The notes under the pieces: model-generated
Told to the model about the DNA's origin: nothing
Databases searched by the model: none
The model's input: only the letters and a program-made list of their open reading frames with translations
In this document: positions 60,801 to 64,000 of the stretch, piece after piece
Layout: each line of letters opens with the position of its first letter
How positions within the stretch are numbered: position 1 is the first letter of the stretch
Assembly: GCF_000012365.1 (NCBI RefSeq)
Contig: NC_007650.1
Coordinates: 1,798,001-1,862,000 of the forward strand
Source: Burkholderia thailandensis E264
GTDB taxonomy: Bacteria > Pseudomonadota > Gammaproteobacteria > Burkholderiales > Burkholderiaceae
Length of the DNA: 64,000 nt
Direction: 5' to 3'
Translations under genes and position numbers: made by a program

Positions 60801-63800
60801 CGTCGCGCAAGCGGATGGTCGGCGGCTTCTATGCGTACGACAACCGCGGCGACACGCGCGAGCTCGGCGTGCTGTGCTCGGGCAAGACCGACGCGCAAGG
60901 CCGGCTGTCGTGCGACGCGACGCTTGCGCAGGCCGGCAACGTGCAACTGATCGCAGTCGCGAAGGATGGCGACGGCCGCGCGTCAAACGCATCGACGTCG
61001 GTATGGGTCACGCGCGAGGACGAACTCTGGTTCGGCGGCGAGAACACCGACCGGATCGACGTGATCCCCGAAAAGACTGCGTACGAGCCGGGCGAGACCG
61101 CCCGCTTCCAGGTGCGCATGCCGTTCCGCTACGCGAGCGCGCTCGTCGCCGTTGAGCGCGGCGGCGTGATGGAGACGCACGTCGTCGAGCTGAACGGCAG
61201 GAATCCGACCGTCGAGCTGAAGGTCCGCGACACGTGGGGGCCGAACGTCTATGTATCGGTGCTCGCGCTGCGCGGGCGGCTGCGCGAGGTGCCCTGGTAC
61301 TCGTTCTTCACGTGGGGCTGGAAGGCGCCGCTCGAATGGGCGCGCGCGTTCTGGCGCGAAGGCCGCCGCTACGAGGCGCCGACCGCGCTCGTCGACCTGT
61401 CGAAGCCCGCGTTCCGCTATGGCCTCGGCGAAATCAAGGTCGGCACGGGCGCGCACCGGCTCGGCGTCGCGGTGACGACCGACGCGGCCCGCTATCCGGT
61501 GCGCGGCACCGCGCACGTGCGCGTGAAGGTCACGCTGCCGGACGGCAGGCCCGCGCCGGCCGGCACGCAGATCGCGCTCGCCGCGGTCGACGAGGCGCTC
61601 CTCGAGCTGATGCCGAACCGCAGCTGGGACCTGCTCGACGCAATGCTGCAGCGGCGCGCGTACGGTGTCGAGACGGCCACCGCGCAAATGGAGATCGTCG
61701 GCCGCCGCCACTTCGGGCGCAAGGCGGTGCCCGCGGGCGGCGGCGGCGGGACGGCGCCGACCCGCGAGCTGTTCGACACGCTGCTGCTGTGGAACCCGCG
61801 CGTCGCGCTCGACGCGAACGGCGGCGCGAGCGTCGACGTGCCGCTCAACGACGCGCTCACGCGCTTTCGGATCGTCGCGATCGCGGCGACGGGCGCGGAC
61901 CGCTTCGGCACCGGCAGCGCGACGATCCGCAGCACGCAGGACCTGCAGCTGATCTCGGGCCTGCCGCCGCTCCTGCGCGAAGGCGACGCATTCCGCGCGC
62001 AGGTGACGGTGCGCAACACGACCGAGCGCAAGATGGATGTCGTCGTGACGCCGCGCGTGCCGGGCGTCGACGTCGCGCCGCAACAGGTGTCGCTCGCGCC
62101 CGATTCCGCGCGCGAAATCGCGTGGACGGTCACGGTGCCCGAAGCGTCGATGGGCGGCGGCGCGGCGGCGGGCGCGCTGAACTGGCGCATCGAGGCGGCC
62201 GAACAAGGCGGCAAGCGCGCGGCCGACGCGCTCGCCGTCGCGCAGAAGGTCGTGCCGGCGCTGCCCGTGACGGTCCAGCAGGCAACGCTCGCGCAAGTCG
62301 ACGGCACGCTGACCGTGCCCGTCGCGCCGCCCGCCGGCGCGACGCTCGACGCGCACGGCGCGCCGCGCGGCGGCGTCGCGGTATCGCTGCAATCCCAGCT
62401 CGCCGACGGGCTGCCCGGCGTGCGCCGCTGGTTCGAGCGCTATCCGTACCGCTGCCTCGAGCAGCAGGCGTCCCGCGCGATCGGCCTGCGCGATCCGGCG
62501 CAATGGCAGGCGCTCGCCGCGCGGATGCCGGTCTATCTCGATCGCGACGGGCTCGCGAGCTACTTCCCGCCGTCGTCCGACGATGCGCACGGCGGCAACC
62601 CGTCGCTGTCCGCGTACCTGCTCGTGCTCGCCGACGAGGCAAGCCGCGCCGACGCGCGCTTCGCGCTGCCCGAGGACGTGCGCACGCAGCTCGAATCCGG
62701 GCTCGCGCGCTTCGTCGAAGGGCGCATCGAGCGCGATACGTGGGCGCCGCGCCAGGATCGCGACCTGCGCAAGCTCGCGGCGATCGAGGCGCTGTCGCGC
62801 TACGGCGCCGCGCAAGGCCGGATGCTCGGCTCGATCGAGATCGCGCCGAACCAGTGGCCGACGTCGGCCGTGCTCGACTATCACGCGATCCTCACGCGCG
62901 TGCAGGACATCGCGCAGCGCGACGAGAAGCGCGCGCAGGCCGAGCAGATCCTGCGCGCGCGGCTGACCTACCAGGGCACGCAGCTCGTGTTCTCCAGCGC
63001 GCGCGACGACGACCTGTGGTGGCTGATGACGAGCAACGAGACGAACGCGGCGCGCCTCGCGCTCGAGTTCGCCGGCGATGCGGGCTGGAAGGACGAGATG
63101 CCGCGCGTCGCGGCCGGCCTGCTCGCGCTGCAGAGGAACGGGGCGTGGCGGACGACGACCGCGAACGCGCTCGGCCTGCTCGCCGTCGAGCGCTTCTCGC
63201 GCGCGTACGAGCGCGCGCCTGTTGCCGGGGCGACGAAGATCGCGCTCGGCGGCGAGGCGCTTTCGATCGCGTGGACGCAGCCGGCGGGTACGACGGGCAC
63301 GATGAGCACGACGGGCACCGCGGGCGCAGCGGGGACGGCCGGCGCGTCGGCTGCGGCGACCGCGAAGCCGGCCGGCGCGAAATCGAGCGCGCCGTCGCCG
63401 TCGAGCGGCACGCCTTCGCCGAGCGCCGCGACGCGGGCCGCCGCCGCGCATGGCGTGACGCTGCCGTGGCCGCGCGGCGCACGCGCGCCGGGCACGTTGT
63501 CGATCGTGCACGAAGGCAGTGGGCGGCCGTGGGCGACGATCGAAAGCCTCGCCGCGGTGCCGCTGCGCGCGCCGTTCGCGGCCGGCTACCGGATCTCGAA
63601 AACGGTCACGCCGGTGTCGCCCGCGGTCAGCGGCGCGCTCACGCGCGGCGACGTGCTGCGCGTGCGCCTCGACATCGACGCGCACAGCGACATGACGTGG
63701 GTGGTCGTCAACGATCCGATCCCGGCCGGCGCGACGATCCTCGGCTCCGGCCTCGGCCGCGATTCCGAGGCCGCGACGCAGGGCGAGAAGTCGCCCGACG

Positions 63801-64000
63801 GCGCGTGGCCCGCGTTCGTCGAGCGCGACTTCGACGGCTATCGCGCGTACTACGACTATCTGCCGAAGGGCAAGCTCACGGTCGAGTACACGGTGCGCGT
63901 GAACAGCGTCGGCACGTTCGGGCTGCCGCCGACGCGCGTCGAGGCGCTCTACGCGCCGTCCGTGTACGGGCTGTGGCCGAACCCGCCGATGACGGTCAGG
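57872..64000 (+). CDS. Alpha-2-macroglobulin-like bacterial protein (partial at the right edge)
   Basis: At least 2043 residues with no stop before the edge. A Sec signal peptide (LLSRAGAVAALGAAAALSPP, cleavage near ADA|AR) lacks a lipobox Cys, so the protein is periplasmic or exported rather than a lipoprotein like E. coli YfhM. The MG-domain series ends in the thioester domain with C1528-LEQ in YPYRCLEQQASRAIGL; the bait/MG7 region has APTRELFDTLLLWNPRVALD and the ANA-type LNDALTRFRIVAIAATG. It traps attacking proteases, usually next to penicillin-binding protein PbpC. Residues ~1805-1850 are a Thr/Gly/Ala/Ser/Pro low-complexity insert. The sequence reaches ALYAPSVYGLWPNPP, so the end is close. 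Confidence 0.93.
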   Translation, partial: MKHDDKRNTSNKPNPSLLRLLSRAGAVAALGAAAALSPPADAARTTSVSPQGTVTEVRQTVVKFDEAMVAFGSASAPDPARVACADPAAARGHGRWLNDKTWAYDFENDLPPGVRCTVALNDTLRSVAGNAVTGPRRFAFQTGGPFPVSVRPGAREIEERQVFVVKLNGPADERSALANIWCEAAGIGNRIPVAAADAPTRTALLDHFHWKKDAARVLTLACAQALPASAKMQLVYGRGVASPSGIANDTERRYDFTVRAPFAASFSCERENAKAPCTPLRPLTLSFNAPLARKDAEKIRLRGPDGALEPFFKPDDRSEEVTRIQFAAPLPAQAALTIELPPALRDVTGRTLSNADLFPLATRTAPMPPLAKFSSGTFGIVERFAEPDSPALVPVTLRNVEADLHIAGLNAGGAQFSNLKVENDNEIRRWMRLIERFDGRAMTVESIDKLRPGLLARGQHPVYVPLAAGERAPKPQHRQIDIRSLSLLAGEPGVQTLALPKADPKALRPFEVVGVPIDKPGFHVLELASPALGRSLLAKPAKMYVRTAVLVTNLGVHLKQGRENSVVWVTTLDTGKPVPNARVRVSDCNGDEIAAGRTNAQGLLTIDAPFEPKRECDYSKGDGDYFVSARVDDPKTGPDMAFVRSSWNRGIESWRFDVPTDMSGTPTVRAHTVFDRTLVRAGETVSMKHFVREETLRGLAFPPHYPSRVTIRHLGSGQTYRVPLSWAADHTADTRFALPAAAKLGEYGVELEDGPEDAPSASYYGGSFRVEAFRLPVFKGSIGVRDAKTSPLVGAKDAPLAAQIDYVSGGGASNLPVQVSALVKGAEPPFAGRYPDFGFAPYRPETDDATADDDDAQDGENASRGNDPDATKLVADKIALTLDRTGSGALTLKGLPAVDAPKRVALEATFADPNGEVQTIRGDAMLWPAAVVAGIKAGRWVSVGQRVPVQALVVDLQGKPRASAAVEIRGVARVTTSSRKRMVGGFYAYDNRGDTRELGVLCSGKTDAQGRLSCDATLAQAGNVQLIAVAKDGDGRASNASTSVWVTREDELWFGGENTDRIDVIPEKTAYEPGETARFQVRMPFRYASALVAVERGGVMETHVVELNGRNPTVELKVRDTWGPNVYVSVLALRGRLREVPWYSFFTWGWKAPLEWARAFWREGRRYEAPTALVDLSKPAFRYGLGEIKVGTGAHRLGVAVTTDAARYPVRGTAHVRVKVTLPDGRPAPAGTQIALAAVDEALLELMPNRSWDLLDAMLQRRAYGVETATAQMEIVGRRHFGRKAVPAGGGGGTAPTRELFDTLLLWNPRVALDANGGASVDVPLNDALTRFRIVAIAATGADRFGTGSATIRSTQDLQLISGLPPLLREGDAFRAQVTVRNTTERKMDVVVTPRVPGVDVAPQQVSLAPDSAREIAWTVTVPEASMGGGAAAGALNWRIEAAEQGGKRAADALAVAQKVVPALPVTVQQATLAQVDGTLTVPVAPPAGATLDAHGAPRGGVAVSLQSQLADGLPGVRRWFERYPYRCLEQQASRAIGLRDPAQWQALAARMPVYLDRDGLASYFPPSSDDAHGGNPSLSAYLLVLADEASRADARFALPEDVRTQLESGLARFVEGRIERDTWAPRQDRDLRKLAAIEALSRYGAAQGRMLGSIEIAPNQWPTSAVLDYHAILTRVQDIAQRDEKRAQAEQILRARLTYQGTQLVFSSARDDDLWWLMTSNETNAARLALEFAGDAGWKDEMPRVAAGLLALQRNGAWRTTTANALGLLAVERFSRAYERAPVAGATKIALGGEALSIAWTQPAGTTGTMSTTGTAGAAGTAGASAAATAKPAGAKSSAPSPSSGTPSPSAATRAAAAHGVTLPWPRGARAPGTLSIVHEGSGRPWATIESLAAVPLRAPFAAGYRISKTVTPVSPAVSGALTRGDVLRVRLDIDAHSDMTWVVVNDPIPAGATILGSGLGRDSEAATQGEKSPDGAWPAFVERDFDGYRAYYDYLPKGKLTVEYTVRVNSVGTFGLPPTRVEALYAPSVYGLWPNPPMTVR

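Noticed and set aside
58670..60946. Very long open frames opposite or out of frame with the macroglobulin gene (also 58120-60414 and 60983-63685)
   Set aside because: They are Arg/Ala-rich, have no domains, and arise from G/C third-position bias; the macroglobulin frame carries clear family motifs.
1..64000. CRISPR arrays, tRNA, rRNA and integrase/attachment sites
   Set aside because: No regularly spaced repeats, no tRNA cloverleaf or rRNA sequence and no tyrosine integrase were seen; the only mobile element is the IS110.

Overview
The window is GC-rich chromosomal DNA with the coding habits of a Burkholderia, most likely of the pseudomallei/thailandensis complex. This is inferred from gene content and style: Burkholderia-type porin, DUF4148 protein, H-NS-family protein with an aromatic-basic C-terminus, VgrG remnant, and strong G/C third-codon bias. 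No rRNA, tRNA or CRISPR array was seen. The many long open frames opposite real genes are shadows of the GC bias.

Layout. 1-433: 5' part of a frameshifted vgrG. 964-11558: amine or amino-acid catabolic block, all on the minus strand: porin, AraC regulator, DUF3156 protein, APC permease, class III aminotransferase, phenylacetaldehyde-dehydrogenase-like ALDH, LuxR-type regulator, SDR and MoaF. A shared short motif lies upstream of four of these units. 12018-15037: aldo/keto reductase, a 13-bp minisatellite, and a DsbA-like oxidoreductase divergent from a LysR gene across a perfect dyad. 15350-16891: orphan fliD. 17230-18675: IS110-family element with a leader likely to encode a bridge RNA. 18682-23138: probable 2-aminothiazoline-4-carboxylate/N-carbamoyl-amino-acid hydrolysis operon with a solute-binding protein and divergent LysR regulator. 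23275-27236: FAN1-type nuclease overlapping a PD-(D/E)XK nuclease-helicase fusion. 28226-30155: ribokinase convergent with a nucleoside hydrolase. 30959-40936: mixed housekeeping and accessory genes (PF10118 hydrolase, H-NS/XRE pair, amino-acid permease, SDR, MFS, DedA-rhodanese fusion).

39887-47434 is a low-oxygen/stress locus: alcohol dehydrogenase, four universal stress proteins, an orphan NarL-type response regulator, and four small proteins of unknown role. Six near-perfect FNR/ANR boxes (TTGAY-N4-RTCAA) lie in its promoter regions. It resembles the low-oxygen-activated (lxa) locus described in B. cenocepacia.

47639-64000 holds an XRE-cupin regulator, FAD monooxygenase, DUF4148 protein, secreted M9 collagenase behind an AT-rich dyad promoter, a LysR remnant, a second 13-bp minisatellite, an OmpA-family protein, two low-GC genes, and a very large alpha-2-macroglobulin-like protein that runs off the right edge.

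How they work together: the left block looks like uptake (porin, permease), transamination and aldehyde oxidation of an amine under LuxR/AraC control. The ATC block would yield an amino acid such as cysteine from a cyclic or carbamoyl precursor. The central locus would support survival under oxygen limitation. All functions are inferred from sequence motifs read by eye; no database search was possible.
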